Below the pieces are notes generated by a model. That model saw only the letters and a list, made by a program, of their open reading frames with translations, had not been told where the DNA came from and did no database searches. Source: an uncultured Oscillospiraceae bacterium (lineage in GTDB: Bacteria > Bacillota > Clostridia > Oscillospirales > Acutalibacteraceae). Taken from it: a DNA stretch of 5,040 bases. Numbering within the stretch: the stretch's first letter is position 1; each line of letters begins with the position of its first letter. A program made the position numbers and the translations under genes. This document shows positions 4,988 through 5,040 of this stretch, in pieces. Location: NCBI GenBank assembly GCA_959596515.1, contig CAUFXR010000111.1:1-5040 (forward strand), written 5' to 3'.

Positions 4988-5040
4988 ATGGCAGTACAAT
5001 ATAACAAACTGTGGAAACGGCTGATCGATATGAAAATAAA
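4988..5040 (+). CDS. Small Cro/CI-type HTH transcriptional regulator, YozG-like (5' fragment)
   Basis: Only the first 17 residues are in the window (MAVQYNKLWKRLIDMKI), then the sequence ends. This opening closely matches the common Firmicute family of about 70-aa regulators that begin M-x-V-x-YNKLWKLLID, continue with an XRE-type helix-turn-helix and bind DNA as dimers. AGGTGA at 4977-4982, five bases before the ATG, and the strong promoter upstream support it as a real start. From family knowledge, such regulators often stand directly before DNA methyltransferase or restriction genes or inside mobile elements; whether that holds here cannot be seen. A candidate autoregulatory repeat lies at the promoter. 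Confidence 0.75.
   Translation, partial: MAVQYNKLWKRLIDMKI

Overview
The window looks like chromosomal DNA of a Clostridia-type Firmicute, possibly of the Oscillospiraceae/Ruminococcaceae kind. The reasons are strong AGGAGG ribosome binding sites, sigma-A type promoters with 17-bp spacers, a PheA and an AzgA-type purine permease typical of that group, and a TnpV protein and YozG-like regulator common in Firmicute mobile elements. The taxonomic call is inference. No rRNA, tRNA or CRISPR array was seen.

Left part (1-3457), ordinary chromosome. The 3' part of pheA (prephenate dehydratase with its ACT domain, phenylalanine synthesis) runs on the + strand. It converges on an NCS2/AzgA-family purine permease on the - strand, and a 17-bp-arm hairpin at 973-1008 serves as a shared terminator. 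The permease is divergent from a zinc-ribbon/TM2 membrane protein gene, with a clear promoter for each in the 202-bp gap. After a spacer holding competing inverted repeats comes a 74-aa two-helix membrane protein (DUF6199-like).

Middle part (3458-4261), about 800 bp without a convincing gene. It holds (a) an intrinsic terminator for the small membrane protein gene; (b) a compact GC-rich segment of about 150 nt with potential pseudoknot and competing pairings, ending in a second intrinsic terminator, which may be an unrecognised small RNA; and (c) a degenerate tandem array of 15-bp units. The array has about 27 units, organised as a 60-bp higher-order repeat of four unit classes in fixed order. 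It is the most unusual feature of the window.

Right part (4262-5040), apparently the edge of an accessory region. A complete tnpV-type gene stands without its usual recombinase partner, followed by a 354-bp AT-rich gap with three hairpins. The window ends in the first 17 codons of a small HTH regulator with a very good promoter. The gene or genes controlled by that regulator lie beyond the window. The genes of the window do not form one pathway: the left part is amino-acid and purine housekeeping plus small membrane proteins, and the right part is mobile-element-like.
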